DNA of 54,328 bases from Desulfurococcales archaeon (GTDB lineage Archaea; Thermoproteota; Thermoprotei_A; Sulfolobales; Fervidicoccaceae): the NCBI GenBank assembly GCA_009904015.1, contig WYEQ01000021.1, positions 1 to 54,328 of the forward strand, given 5' to 3'. The position numbers and the translations under genes were made by a program. Numbering within the stretch: position 1 is the stretch's first letter; every line of letters begins with the position of its first letter. Shown piece after piece: positions 7,888-16,879 of this stretch. The notes beneath the pieces were generated by a model, which saw nothing but the letters and a program-made list of their open reading frames with translations, had not been told where the DNA came from and made no database searches.

Positions 7888-9501
7888 TTTTTCTTTAATG
7901 ATTCTAAGTTTTTCGTAGCTCCGAATTTTTGTTCTTATGTCCTCGAAAAGCTCCCTGTCCTGAACATAGCTTTTCCCGGTTATGAGAGAAATATTCGCCT
8001 TGGCCAGCTCATAGCCCAGGTACGCGGCATGCTCCAGTGAAAAGTAGCTGTGGTTTCTGAGAATGGTTTTGTAAAGATTCTCGGCGTTTTTTCCGCGATA
8101 ACACAAGTCCCTGCTCTTGTCATCGTAATGGTGAAGACAAACAGTGATTTCTTCATTGTTATTATCGACCCAAACTGTAATGTAGCCCCACTTATCTAAT
8201 TGAGGGCTTTGTTTCTCGTCAGGTATTTTAAGTATTCGAATAGACTCATCAATTATGGGTCTTGGTGACGGTTTTTTGCTTCTGTATAATAGTAGGTCTA
8301 GGCCTATGTTGTGGGGGTTGGATTTTCTTGGTATAGACAAGCTAGCCATTTGTAGTGCTATCCATGCTTCGCCAACGCTTTCGTGGGTTTTCCACGAATC
8401 CGCTGTAACCATTATGACGCTTATTCCTAACTCAGCGCTCATGAAAGATAGAAGCGCTATGACTCCATGCGGGTCGACGTCAGCTAGCTCAGTGTAATTT
8501 CCGTAACAAGCGAAGAATGGGTAGTCAGGCAACCTCTCCATAAGAGCAGAGTACTTGTTCATTGTATTAATAATTCCGTGGCTAGGTGTACTTAAGAGGG
8601 GGTCAACAATAATGTTTTCGAAACCCGTATTTTTCGCTTTACTTAAAAAAGACGTGTAAGCTTCTATTTCATCGATAGTATTAGATGGAAATACAGATGC
8701 AACGAAAGCAGCTTCTTTTTTAATCTCGCTGAGAGCTATGTAGTTCTGCGGAGTCATTGTTAGGACGAGTCTTGCTCCCTCCTTTACAGATTTAATTATT
8801 AATTTCGGGGAATCAACATCCACGCCAATTATAGCTTGTCTAAGCTCGTCTCCAAGTCTTCTTATCTTTGATAAAAACCTTTCTTCATCTAAAGGCGATG
8901 AACCTCCTACGACAACTATGTCGGCACCCTCTTCCTCAAACCTCAGTCCGTATTCGATTGCGTCCTCAACATCTAAGCTGTAGGGAATCTCTGCTGCTAG
9001 GACAAAGGGAGGGCTCCTAAGGGGTATCTTCAAGCCATCTATTGTAAATGCTATTTTTGTTTTTCTCCAAGACTCCTCTAGGTATCTATAGGCATTTTCA
9101 AGCAAGTTTTCCCTAATTATCTCTTCTGCTGGTAAAACAGTGCTAAGTTCTCCGCCTCTTAAAAGCTCTTCAATAACTGGTAATAAAAGCCCAGGCTCAC
9201 TTGAAGCCTTGAAGCACTTTGCCCCAGTAATTTTTGTTATTGCCTCGACATCCCCCTTTACGTTTCCGGGAATAAGGATGTAATCGTATGACCTGAGTTT
9301 TTCCAATAAGGCCTTGTTGCTTAGAATAATCTTCGCAATGCCATCAGCACTTAAAAATCCAGCGATATCTATGGGTAGAGCATAGACGTCTATCGCGACG
9401 GCTTCTTTGAGAGATATGGCGGTTTTCTCGGCCTCCTCCTTGATTATAGGGTAGGCTCTCCTGCTGGTAAGAATAGCTATTCTTAGCCTATAATCGCTCA
9501 T
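7825..9501 (-). CDS. Archaeal dihydropteroate-synthase-related protein
   Basis: The protein belongs to the archaeal DHPS-like family (TIGR00284 type) found in archaea lacking bacterial FolP. An N-terminal domain of about 170 residues (LRIAILTSRRAYPIIKEEAE) precedes a TIM-barrel region with GADIVVVGGSSP, IGVDVDSPKLI and NIIVDPLLSTP. The role is presumed to be pterin coenzyme synthesis. The start ATG has the Shine-Dalgarno GGAGAT. The C-terminus is odd: the frame has no stop before the convergent tRNA-Ile, so the last 19 or so codons (WARGDSNPGPPGYQPGAPPS) are antisense to the tRNA and the TGA lies in its D arm. The native protein therefore has a non-homologous tail. Confidence 0.85.
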   Translation of the reverse strand: MSDYRLRIAILTSRRAYPIIKEEAEKTAISLKEAVAIDVYALPIDIAGFLSADGIAKIILSNKALLEKLRSYDYILIPGNVKGDVEAITKITGAKCFKASSEPGLLLPVIEELLRGGELSTVLPAEEIIRENLLENAYRYLEESWRKTKIAFTIDGLKIPLRSPPFVLAAEIPYSLDVEDAIEYGLRFEEEGADIVVVGGSSPLDEERFLSKIRRLGDELRQAIIGVDVDSPKLIIKSVKEGARLVLTMTPQNYIALSEIKKEAAFVASVFPSNTIDEIEAYTSFLSKAKNTGFENIIVDPLLSTPSHGIINTMNKYSALMERLPDYPFFACYGNYTELADVDPHGVIALLSFMSAELGISVIMVTADSWKTHESVGEAWIALQMASLSIPRKSNPHNIGLDLLLYRSKKPSPRPIIDESIRILKIPDEKQSPQLDKWGYITVWVDNNNEEITVCLHHYDDKSRDLCYRGKNAENLYKTILRNHSYFSLEHAAYLGYELAKANISLITGKSYVQDRELFEDIRTKIRSYEKLRIIKEKWARGDSNPGPPGYQPGAPPS

Positions 9502-9575
9502 AAATATCTCCGTTAAAACTGGAACTATATGATTTATTTAAATAGAAAAAATAATTATATGTTCGGAGATGAAGC

Positions 9576-9833
9576 ATGAGCGTGAAAATCGAGAGGAGCA
9601 GTGATATCTCAGGTCTAATTATAATAAGTGGAAGCGAGAGAAAGTTCGCCTTGGTATTGCTTCACGCGTTTAACCAGATGCCCGATGACGTGAGGAGCCT
9701 TGCAACGATGTTCGCCGAAAACGGTATTCTTGTTCTGGCTCCCAAGTATGTTGATGCTGCTGACGGGGTTAACCAAGCAATAAGTGCATATAGGCCAGCA
9801 AAGGATGCTCAAGCAACTATTTCGAGTGGGTGA
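9576..9833 (+). pseudogene. N-terminal fragment of an alpha/beta hydrolase (dienelactone-hydrolase-like)
   Basis: The sequence FALVLLHAFNQMPDDVRSLA followed by AENGILVLAPKYVDA matches the first strand and oxyanion-hole region of DLH-type alpha/beta hydrolases. The gene stops after 85 codons, before the nucleophile elbow (G-x-C/S-x-G), Asp and His. Family members have about 220-260 residues. A promoter-like AT-rich segment and an RBS-like GGAGATGA precede the ATG. The last residues probably come from beyond the breakpoint shared with the facing thiolase fragment. Confidence 0.65.
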
Positions 9834-10240
9834 GCGGCTTTAGCTAGAATCTCGTTAGCAGCCGACCCGCTTGGCTGAGTGCTCATTTTCTCAAATCCAA
9901 CGATCAAGGCATTTCTAGCTAATCCAGCCTTTAGAAAAATATAAGCTATATATAAAGCAGTAGAGCTACTCACACAAGCGTTCTCCACTCTGAAGGCCTT
10001 AGCGCTCGGGTTACCCAGATAATCAACAGCCAAAGGTCCTGAATGCAGTAGGTTACCATAGCCATCAGAGAAGTTAGAGACGATGACTAGTTCAATATCC
10101 CTGGGGTCTATCCCCTTATCAACACTGTTTAATACACCTTTTATTGACTCCCTCATTATATCCCAAGCTTCTAGCTGTGACCTGCTCTCGTATTTCAAGC
10201 TATATGCTCCTATAATGCCTACACTCACTCTTAACACCAT
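9809..10240 (-). pseudogene. N-terminal fragment of an acetyl-CoA acetyltransferase/thiolase
   Basis: The fragment contains the thiolase active-site region AFRVENACVSSSTALYIA, with the acyl-accepting cysteine, and LIVGFEKMS. The family has about 380-390 residues; only about 140 remain, and the catalytic His and second Cys regions are lost. Homology appears to run to about AKAAHPLE before a stop. It meets the truncated hydrolase tail to tail, so a deletion or rearrangement probably removed both C-termini. Archaeal thiolases of this type usually sit beside a DUF35 gene and an HMG-CoA synthase; neither is here. Confidence 0.75.
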
Positions 10241-10303
10241 GCATTAATTTTATTTATTAAGAAAAAGAACATAGAGGTAAACTGTGATAACAAAGCAGAA
10301 ACT

Positions 10304-11176
10304 TTACTTAATACCCGCCTGGTTTAACAGGAACCTATATACTCTGCCCCAAATATACTCGTCATTTCTCAGCTTGTTTTCAAAGTTATTGATGTTTACC
10401 CAATCAATAAATGCTTTCTCAGTATCATTATCCCATATTCCCGTGGGTTTCTTCTTTAGATAACCTAGCCTATAGAGAGCTTCCTGAACGATGAGCACAA
10501 CTTCGCTTTTCTTAACAAAATCGCTTGGATCCTCCCTATTTAAAAGGGTAAGGTCCCATATCTCGAATATTCTTATCAACTCTTTAACAGGTTCCTGATG
10601 GTCATCCACTCTTATATCAACGTATTTGTCACTTAGGCCTCCGTAACCTCCTTTTTCTCTAACCACTATTATTGCTGCTGACTGTTTTCCTCTTCTATCA
10701 CCACCAGCCTTGTCCCCCGCTTCTAGAGCCTTGATTAGTTTATCTACTAGCTCGCCACGCGTGTTCTCGAACGCGCTTGCCATAGCCTCAAGTACTTCAG
10801 GGCCAACAAGAATATTTCCCTGAACAGCGTATCCATCACCAACAATGTGGCCAGCGTAAGGATAGCACTCCCTGCCGGTGAATGAAGCCGATTCTCCCTT
10901 TGCATCAACAACGCCCACCTGTCTTTGCTCTTTTAATGGGTCTTGGCTTGTCAGTAGCTCTACAACCTTTTTGGCGCTGTATCCCCTCTCAAGAAGGGTG
11001 AGTCCCATTGAACCATACAGTGGATTAGCGTAGGCTTGGGTAGCTATGGCTCCCACGTTAGCTTTTACCCATGGTACAATGGCGCCGACAGCTATAAATT
11101 TCGATGCAACAGCTACTCCAAGGTCACCTGTTTCCTTGTCGAATCCCACGATCGAAAATGTTGATAAAACCTTCAA
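10304..11176 (-). CDS. DUF1028 family Ntn-type hydrolase
   Basis: STFSIVGFDKETGDLGVAVA and IVPWVKANVGAIATQAYANP are diagnostic of DUF1028, a family with an Ntn-hydrolase fold and a probable N-terminal nucleophilic Thr or Ser. A C-terminal peptidoglycan-binding-like helix bundle (about residues 215-290) follows. The open frame reaches 11242, but a strong Shine-Dalgarno AGGAGG sits six bases before TTG 11176. That start gives MKVLSTFSIVG and places the Thr near the N-terminus as expected, so it is preferred. The gene is divergent from a peptide ABC operon. The real substrate of the family is unknown. Confidence 0.85.
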   Translation of the reverse strand: MKVLSTFSIVGFDKETGDLGVAVASKFIAVGAIVPWVKANVGAIATQAYANPLYGSMGLTLLERGYSAKKVVELLTSQDPLKEQRQVGVVDAKGESASFTGRECYPYAGHIVGDGYAVQGNILVGPEVLEAMASAFENTRGELVDKLIKALEAGDKAGGDRRGKQSAAIIVVREKGGYGGLSDKYVDIRVDDHQEPVKELIRIFEIWDLTLLNREDPSDFVKKSEVVLIVQEALYRLGYLKKKPTGIWDNDTEKAFIDWVNINNFENKLRNDEYIWGRVYRFLLNQAGIK

Positions 11177-11271
11177 GGCAATCCTCCTCACGCATGTAGC
11201 GTTTAATTTATAATCCATGATATTTTTTCTATAATGTATCACACATTAATTTAAATATTAAGGTGGGAATA

Positions 11272-12798
11272 ATGAACCAGAAGCTTGTGCTAGCAATAGT
11301 AGTCATAGCTGTCGTTTTAATAGGTGTGCTCTTAGCCCTACTCCCGAAACAGAGAGTTCAGCAAGAAAAAATCCTGGTAGTCGGGACAACATATGACCCC
11401 AAAACGCTTGACCCGGCATTAGCTTATGATATTGCCTCAGCTATGGTTATTCAGAACGTTTATGACTCTTTAGTAGGTTATAAGCCAGGGACCACTGAGC
11501 TTGAGCCAAAGCTGGCTGAGAAGTGGGAGTCAAATGCTGATGGCACTGTGTGGATTTTCTACCTAAGGAAAAACGTGAAGTTCCACGATGGAACTGAGTT
11601 AACAGCGGATATAGTTAAGCAAAGCATTGAGAGAGCAAAGGCTTTGCAGGGTCCTCCTTCATTCTTGCTGGATGTTATCGATAGAATTGAGGTAATAGAT
11701 AAATACACCGTTAAGTTCGTACTGAAATACCCATTCTCCCCGTTCCCGGCGTTAGCAGCCTTCACGATATTTTCACCGGTACCTCCTAATGCGACAGACC
11801 TGGATACTAAGCCAATCGGCACAGGCCCATTCAAGCTTGAGTCATGGATAAAGGGACAGCAGGTAGTGTTGGTTGCGAATAAGGATTATTGGCGCGGCGC
11901 TCCTAAGACAGATAAAGTCATCATAAAAATATATCCTGACCCTACCTCATTGAGGGTTGCGTTGGAGAAGGGAGAGGTTGATTTAGCTATTGGGATACAG
12001 CCCTCTGACTACCAAGCTCTAGCTAATAACCCGAACATAAAGGTTGCCTCCATCGATGGCCTTGTTATAGAGTATCTAGGTATGAATCTTAGAAAAGAGC
12101 CACTGAGCAACCCGCTAGTAAGAAAAGCTATAAACTACGCTATTGATTATGACTATATACTAAACAACATCTTAAGGGGAACAGCCAGTAGGCTATACGG
12201 ACCATTGCCTCCAGGCGTGTTTGGCTACGACCAAGAGGTAGAAAAATACGGCTACAAGTACAACCCAGAGCTAGCTAAGCAACTATTAGCTCAAGCAGGA
12301 TACCCCAACGGTCAGGGGCTAAGGGAGTTAGAGTTAATTATAAGCACGGAGGAGAGGCCAGAGAGAGGAGAGGTAGCAACATTAATTCAAAGTAACCTAA
12401 AGGCAATAGGAATAAACGTGAAAATTGTGGATTTAGACTGGTCAACATTCCTCGATAGATTTTACAACCATGATTTCGATATGTACATGGTTGACTGGTT
12501 CCCTGACTATGTGGACCCTGACGATTGGATCACTCCTCTCTTTAGCTCTGAGGGGATGGGTATTGATGGATACAAGAACCCCCTGGTTGACCAACTAGCT
12601 TTACAGGCAAGACAGATAACTGACCCTGCTCAGAGGCTTGAGCTATACAAGCAACTGCAGAAAACAATCGTTGAGGATGCCCCTTGGGCTTTCCTGTATG
12701 TTCCGAAGCTATATGTCTTCATGAACAAGAACGTTGAAGGCTTTGTGTTGTACCCGGCTTACTACATTGACTTCAGTCCTGTATACAAGACTGGCTAA
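11272..12798 (+). CDS. dppA: Peptide ABC transporter substrate-binding protein (family 5)
   Basis: This is an extracellular solute-binding protein of the DppA/OppA/NikA family. An N-terminal hydrophobic segment (LVLAIVVIAVVLIGVLLALL) anchors it, with no lipobox cysteine. It is followed by ILVVGTTYDPKTLDPA, the SBP_bac_5 signature region LAEKWESNADGTVWIFYLR with KFHDGTELTA, and the later FDMYMVDWFPDYVDPDD. The start ATG at 11272 is chosen over GTG 11263 because GGTGGG precedes it. It is the first gene of a dppABCDF operon. Substrate specificity (di- or oligopeptide, or sugar as in some archaea) cannot be read from sequence. Confidence 0.9.
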   Translation: MNQKLVLAIVVIAVVLIGVLLALLPKQRVQQEKILVVGTTYDPKTLDPALAYDIASAMVIQNVYDSLVGYKPGTTELEPKLAEKWESNADGTVWIFYLRKNVKFHDGTELTADIVKQSIERAKALQGPPSFLLDVIDRIEVIDKYTVKFVLKYPFSPFPALAAFTIFSPVPPNATDLDTKPIGTGPFKLESWIKGQQVVLVANKDYWRGAPKTDKVIIKIYPDPTSLRVALEKGEVDLAIGIQPSDYQALANNPNIKVASIDGLVIEYLGMNLRKEPLSNPLVRKAINYAIDYDYILNNILRGTASRLYGPLPPGVFGYDQEVEKYGYKYNPELAKQLLAQAGYPNGQGLRELELIISTEERPERGEVATLIQSNLKAIGINVKIVDLDWSTFLDRFYNHDFDMYMVDWFPDYVDPDDWITPLFSSEGMGIDGYKNPLVDQLALQARQITDPAQRLELYKQLQKTIVEDAPWAFLYVPKLYVFMNKNVEGFVLYPAYYIDFSPVYKTG

Positions 12799-12810
12799 AG
12801 TGAAGGTTAC

Positions 12811-13821
12811 ATGGAGAGAGGTCTAATTACAACTCTTTTTTTCAGGTTAATACAATCCTTCATCGCGATTCTAGGAGTAATAATAATTATATTTGTTCTG
12901 TCAAGAGTACTTCCCGGAAATCCCGCGCTAGCAATTCTGGGTCCTAAAGCCACCCCAGAAAATATACAGAAAGTAATGAGTGAGTGGGGGCTGGATAAGC
13001 CTCTCGCGGAGCAATTCATTATTTATTTATCAAAATTGTTTCACGGCGAGCTTGGCGAAGCGTATGTGATGGGGTACAGTGTGAATCGATTAATAAGTGA
13101 GAGGCTACCAGCTTCCTTCGAGCTAGTCATATTCGCCTTTATTTTAGCAACACTGATAGGATTACCGTTGGGCATAATAACGTCAAGAAGACCTGATTCA
13201 AAAACAGACCTGACCCTCTCATCCTTAGCTATTTTCGGTCTGTCTTTCCCAACAATGCTTGTAGGGATACTGCTTTTGCTGTTGTTCGGTTTGTATTTGG
13301 GATTCCCAATAGGCGGGAGAGTGGATCCCCGGTATAGCATCAATACATATACCGGATTTATGCTAATTGATACATTGCTTAACGGTAACATTAATGCGTT
13401 TCTAGATTCGCTGAAAAGATTGCTACCGCCCGCGCTGGCGCTAGCTATTCCATTGTCAGGGTTATTACTTAGACTAACAAGAAACAGTATATTGGAGGTA
13501 AGTAGCCTCGATTTCGTCAAAACGGCTAAGATGAAGAGACTGCCTGAAAGAGTTGTTTTGTACAGGCATGTGCTGAGGAATGCTATGATACCAATAATAA
13601 CGGTTATGGGCCTTTACTTTGCGGTTGTTGTTACGGGAGATATAATTGTAGAGACGATTTTCGCTTGGCCCGGCTTAGGGAGGCTAATCTACGAGGCCGT
13701 GATGCTTAGAGATTATATGGTTATTCAAGGCACAGTTCTCGTTATCTCAGTGATATACATATTCGTGAACCTAGTAGTCGATTTGGTGTATCTATATCTA
13801 GACCCTAGAATAAGAGGTTGA
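12811..13821 (+). CDS. dppB: Peptide ABC transporter permease, DppB type
   Basis: This is a six-helix inner-membrane permease. The N-terminus LFFRLIQSFIAILGVIIIIF leads to VLPGNPAL, the usual DppB N-terminal motif. The EAA loop that contacts the ATPase is TAKMKRLPERVVLYRHVLRN, and the end YLYLDPRIRG is the family C-terminus. It starts 12 bases after dppA with GAAGGT upstream. Confidence 0.93.
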   Translation: MERGLITTLFFRLIQSFIAILGVIIIIFVLSRVLPGNPALAILGPKATPENIQKVMSEWGLDKPLAEQFIIYLSKLFHGELGEAYVMGYSVNRLISERLPASFELVIFAFILATLIGLPLGIITSRRPDSKTDLTLSSLAIFGLSFPTMLVGILLLLLFGLYLGFPIGGRVDPRYSINTYTGFMLIDTLLNGNINAFLDSLKRLLPPALALAIPLSGLLLRLTRNSILEVSSLDFVKTAKMKRLPERVVLYRHVLRNAMIPIITVMGLYFAVVVTGDIIVETIFAWPGLGRLIYEAVMLRDYMVIQGTVLVISVIYIFVNLVVDLVYLYLDPRIRG

Positions 13822-13827
13822 TAGCTA

Positions 13828-14685
13828 ATGCTTAGAGTGGATAAAATCAGCAATTTCCTAGCAATAAGGAGGATAAAGTACGGATTATTATTATTATCAG
13901 CGTTAGCCTTAATTAGCTTACTAGTGTTGTTGTTCTCGCCATTTGATCCGACCGAGACATCATATTACTCTTTAGCTAAGCCTCTTAGTACCAGTAGTAG
14001 AGGATGGCCCTTTATACTTGGAACTGATAGCTTGGGTAGAGACCTGCTTACAAGACTTTCATATGCGTTTTATCTCGACGTTGGTGTGGGTCTAGTAATA
14101 ATTGCTATATCTGGTTTGATTGGTTTATCTCTCGGGCTTATCTCAGGATTTATTGGAGGCATACTAGATAGCGTCCTAATGAGAATAATGGATATATTAA
14201 TTAGCATACCCGGCTTTATACTGGCTATCGCAATAGCCGCTGCACTTGGGAGTAGCCTTTGGAACGCGATTATCGCGGTAGCGATAGTATCAATACCTAT
14301 ATATGCTAGGCTTGTGCGAGGCATGGTTTTATCAGTAAAGGAGAACCTATTTGTTACAGCCGCTTATGAGGCAGGAGTCTCATCATTTAGGATAATGATA
14401 AAACACATTTTGCCTCACGTAATGCCTATATTCATCACTCAGGCATCCATGGAGCTAAGCAACGCTATTCTCTACGTAGCTGGATTAAGCTTTATTGGTC
14501 TTGGAGCACAGGAGCCCACACCTGAGTGGGGATTAATGATGAGTGTAGGGAGAAAATACATCAGAGAGGCATGGTGGTACCCCGTTTTTCCAGGCATACA
14601 TATGTTCCTGACTATTCTTGCCTTTAATCTCATTGGTGATGGAATAAGAGATTATCTTGACCCAAAAAGAAAGCTGAGGAGCTGA
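13828..14685 (+). CDS. dppC: Peptide ABC transporter permease, DppC type
   Basis: DppC-class permease. The periplasmic motif HILGTDSLGRDLL appears here as ILGTDSLGRDLLTRL. The EAA loop is AAYEAGVSSFRIMIKHILP, and the C-terminus NLIGDGIRDYLDPKRK is typical. It begins six bases after dppB and ends six bases before dppD. Confidence 0.93.
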   Translation: MLRVDKISNFLAIRRIKYGLLLLSALALISLLVLLFSPFDPTETSYYSLAKPLSTSSRGWPFILGTDSLGRDLLTRLSYAFYLDVGVGLVIIAISGLIGLSLGLISGFIGGILDSVLMRIMDILISIPGFILAIAIAAALGSSLWNAIIAVAIVSIPIYARLVRGMVLSVKENLFVTAAYEAGVSSFRIMIKHILPHVMPIFITQASMELSNAILYVAGLSFIGLGAQEPTPEWGLMMSVGRKYIREAWWYPVFPGIHMFLTILAFNLIGDGIRDYLDPKRKLRS

Positions 14686-14691
14686 TTAGCC

Positions 14692-15621
14692 ATGATTCCT
14701 CTGGATATAAGGAATCTTAATGTAGATTTCAGGACGCTTAGGGGATGGGTTAGGGTCGTTGATAACGTTAACCTGAAAATAAACACTAATGACGAGATTC
14801 TAGGCTTGGTAGGAGAGTCTGGATGCGGAAAATCAACTTTGGGTTTAGCTGTATCTGGTTTGCTACCACCCAACTCAAGAGTCACAGGCGAAGTTCTTGT
14901 TAAAGGCCAAGATGTTGTTCAGAACCCTTACTCAAGGAAAATCGCGGTTATCTTCCAGGATGCACTTGCTGCTTTGAACCCAGTACTAACTATTGGGGAA
15001 CAAATAGCTGAGATTTATATTTATCACAAAAATATGCAGAAAAAAGATGCTTTGGAAATTACGAAGAAGGTGCTCGTAGAAGTAGGATTACCTGACAACA
15101 CCGTTGATAAGTATCCACATCAACTAAGCGGTGGCCAGAGACAGAGAGTTCTGATAGCTATGGCTTTAGCTATGGAGCCAGACCTGATCATAGCCGATGA
15201 GCCAACGACGGCTCTTGACGTCACTGTTCAGGCAAAGGTTCTGCAAACTCTAATGAGCGTTGTGAAGAGCAGGAAGATACCAATGATATACATAACGCAT
15301 GATTTAGCTTTAGCTAGCCAGGTTGCTGATAGAATAGCTGTTATGTATGCCGGGCAGATAATAGAGATTGCAGATAAGAATGAGTTGTTCGAGAATCCAA
15401 GGCATCCGTACACAAAGGCTTTGCTTAACTCCGTGCCGAGAGTGGATAGGGATATCGAGGAGCTATTTGTTATTGAGGGAGAACCACCAGTGCCGGGGAA
15501 CTTCCCTACTGGTTGCAGGTTTCATCCCAGATGCCCCTTCATGATGGATAAATGTAAACAAATTGAGCCAGGTTTAGTGATTTTCAATAAAGCGGTGGTT
15601 AGGTGTTTCTTGTATGAGTAG
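14692..15621 (+). CDS. dppD: Peptide ABC transporter ATPase, DppD type
   Basis: The nucleotide-binding domain has Walker A GESGCGKST, a Q-loop in AVIFQDALAALNP, the signature LSGGQRQRV and Walker B LIIADEPTTALDV, with the switch His in YITHD. The oligopeptide-transporter C-terminal extension carries four cysteines (GCRFHPRCPF..KC..RC), which bind an Fe-S cluster in related proteins. The gene overlaps dppF by eight bases, indicating translational coupling. Confidence 0.94.
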   Translation: MIPLDIRNLNVDFRTLRGWVRVVDNVNLKINTNDEILGLVGESGCGKSTLGLAVSGLLPPNSRVTGEVLVKGQDVVQNPYSRKIAVIFQDALAALNPVLTIGEQIAEIYIYHKNMQKKDALEITKKVLVEVGLPDNTVDKYPHQLSGGQRQRVLIAMALAMEPDLIIADEPTTALDVTVQAKVLQTLMSVVKSRKIPMIYITHDLALASQVADRIAVMYAGQIIEIADKNELFENPRHPYTKALLNSVPRVDRDIEELFVIEGEPPVPGNFPTGCRFHPRCPFMMDKCKQIEPGLVIFNKAVVRCFLYE

Positions 15622-16570
15622 CAACGATGTTCTTGTGAGAACAATAAATCTTAAGAAGTACTACGCGATAAAAAGCAAGTTGCTTAGAAAGACCATAGGT
15701 GTAGTCAAGGCCGTAGATGGTGTGAGCCTAGAAATAAGGATGGGTGAAACCCTAGGCATAGTTGGAGAAAGCGGGTCAGGAAAAACTACTTTGGGGATGG
15801 TCCTAGGGAAACTAATACAACCAACCGATGGAAAATACTTATTTAACGGTATGGATATAACGATGGAGATGCCAAGCTCCTTGAAAGGAAAAATTAGAGT
15901 TGTCTTCCAAGACCCCTACTCTTCGCTTAACCCTAGATTAAAGATAAAGGACAGCTTGATAGAGCCTCTGCTAGCACTTGGATACGAAGAAGATAAAGCA
16001 ATAAATAAAGCTGTTGAATACTTAGAGCTGGTAGGACTAAAAAAAGAGCATCTAAACTTTTATCCACACATGCTCAGCGGTGGGCAAAAACAAAGGGTAT
16101 TGATAGCTAGAGCATTGGTCACAGACCCACTCTTAGTAATACTTGATGAGCCAACATCAATGCTTGATGTCTCGACACAAGCTCAGGTGTTAATGTTGCT
16201 TAAGCGCATCAAGATGGAAAAACAAATCACATACGTATTTATAACGCACAATTTGGCCGTGGCTAGATACATATCTGATACCATTGCTGTCATGTTCGCT
16301 GGTCAAATAGTAGAAATAGGCAATAAGAAAGAGCTTTTTGAAAATCCTCTCCATCCATACACCAAGAGCTTGATTAGCGCTTACCCGCCGCCTGACCCAA
16401 CCGTGAAGTGGACCCCAGCTATACCGAATGAACTCACAGTTAAATATTTTGATGATAAATGCAGATACATAGATAGATGTCCGTTGAAAACGCCTAAATG
16501 TGAAAAAGGAAAGCCGGAGCTAATCGATGTTAATGATAAACATAAAGTTAGATGCGTGCTGTATACGTAG
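15614..16570 (+). CDS. dppF: Peptide ABC transporter ATPase, DppF type
   Basis: The second ATPase of the transporter. Walker A is GESGSGKTT, the Q-loop lies in VVFQDPYSSLNPR, the signature is LSGGQKQRV, Walker B is LVILDEPTSMLDVS, and the switch is FITHN. A C-terminal cysteine cluster (CRYIDRCPLKTPKC..RC) matches the one in DppD. The lipoate ligase pair follows after 12 bases and is probably co-transcribed. Confidence 0.94.
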   Translation: MSSNDVLVRTINLKKYYAIKSKLLRKTIGVVKAVDGVSLEIRMGETLGIVGESGSGKTTLGMVLGKLIQPTDGKYLFNGMDITMEMPSSLKGKIRVVFQDPYSSLNPRLKIKDSLIEPLLALGYEEDKAINKAVEYLELVGLKKEHLNFYPHMLSGGQKQRVLIARALVTDPLLVILDEPTSMLDVSTQAQVLMLLKRIKMEKQITYVFITHNLAVARYISDTIAVMFAGQIVEIGNKKELFENPLHPYTKSLISAYPPPDPTVKWTPAIPNELTVKYFDDKCRYIDRCPLKTPKCEKGKPELIDVNDKHKVRCVLYT

Positions 16571-16582
16571 AGAGGGGAAAAA

Positions 16583-16879
16583 ATGAAAGTGGTAGTTGGC
16601 GAAGTAAAGGCCCAAAAAGGCGTAATAAGAACAAAGATTGCATGCATGAATAAAGAATGGAGAATAGAGTTTACAGGGGACTTCATGGTTTACCCTGAGG
16701 AAATTGTTTTCCAGTTGGAAGAAGAGCTGGGTGGTAGCCCCATGACCCTTGATTACTATATTTTAAAAATACAAACAATATTATCGAAAGCAGAGCTCTT
16801 TGGGTGCACAGTAGACGATTTTGTATCCTCTTTCCAAAAAGCCTTCAGTGAGGCATCAAGAGTATGCTTAGAGTACTGA
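16583..16879 (+). CDS. lplB: Lipoate-protein ligase small subunit (LplB / CTD-like)
   Basis: The 98-residue protein resembles the C-terminal accessory domain of bacterial LplA, which in archaea such as Thermoplasma is a separate protein (LplB) needed to adenylate lipoate. Supporting signs are IRTKIACMNKEWRIEFTGDF, the segment YPEEIVFQLEEEL and size. It overlaps the catalytic lplA gene by 16 bases. Its RBS is GAGAGGGG. Homology is inferred from size, content and adjacency; a profile search would settle it. Confidence 0.75.
   Translation: MKVVVGEVKAQKGVIRTKIACMNKEWRIEFTGDFMVYPEEIVFQLEEELGGSPMTLDYYILKIQTILSKAELFGCTVDDFVSSFQKAFSEASRVCLEY

Noticed and set aside
7807-8040. Plus-strand open frame over the tRNA-Ile and the end of the DHPS-like gene.
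   Set aside because: It translates the tRNA and the antisense of a well-supported gene; no protein-like features.
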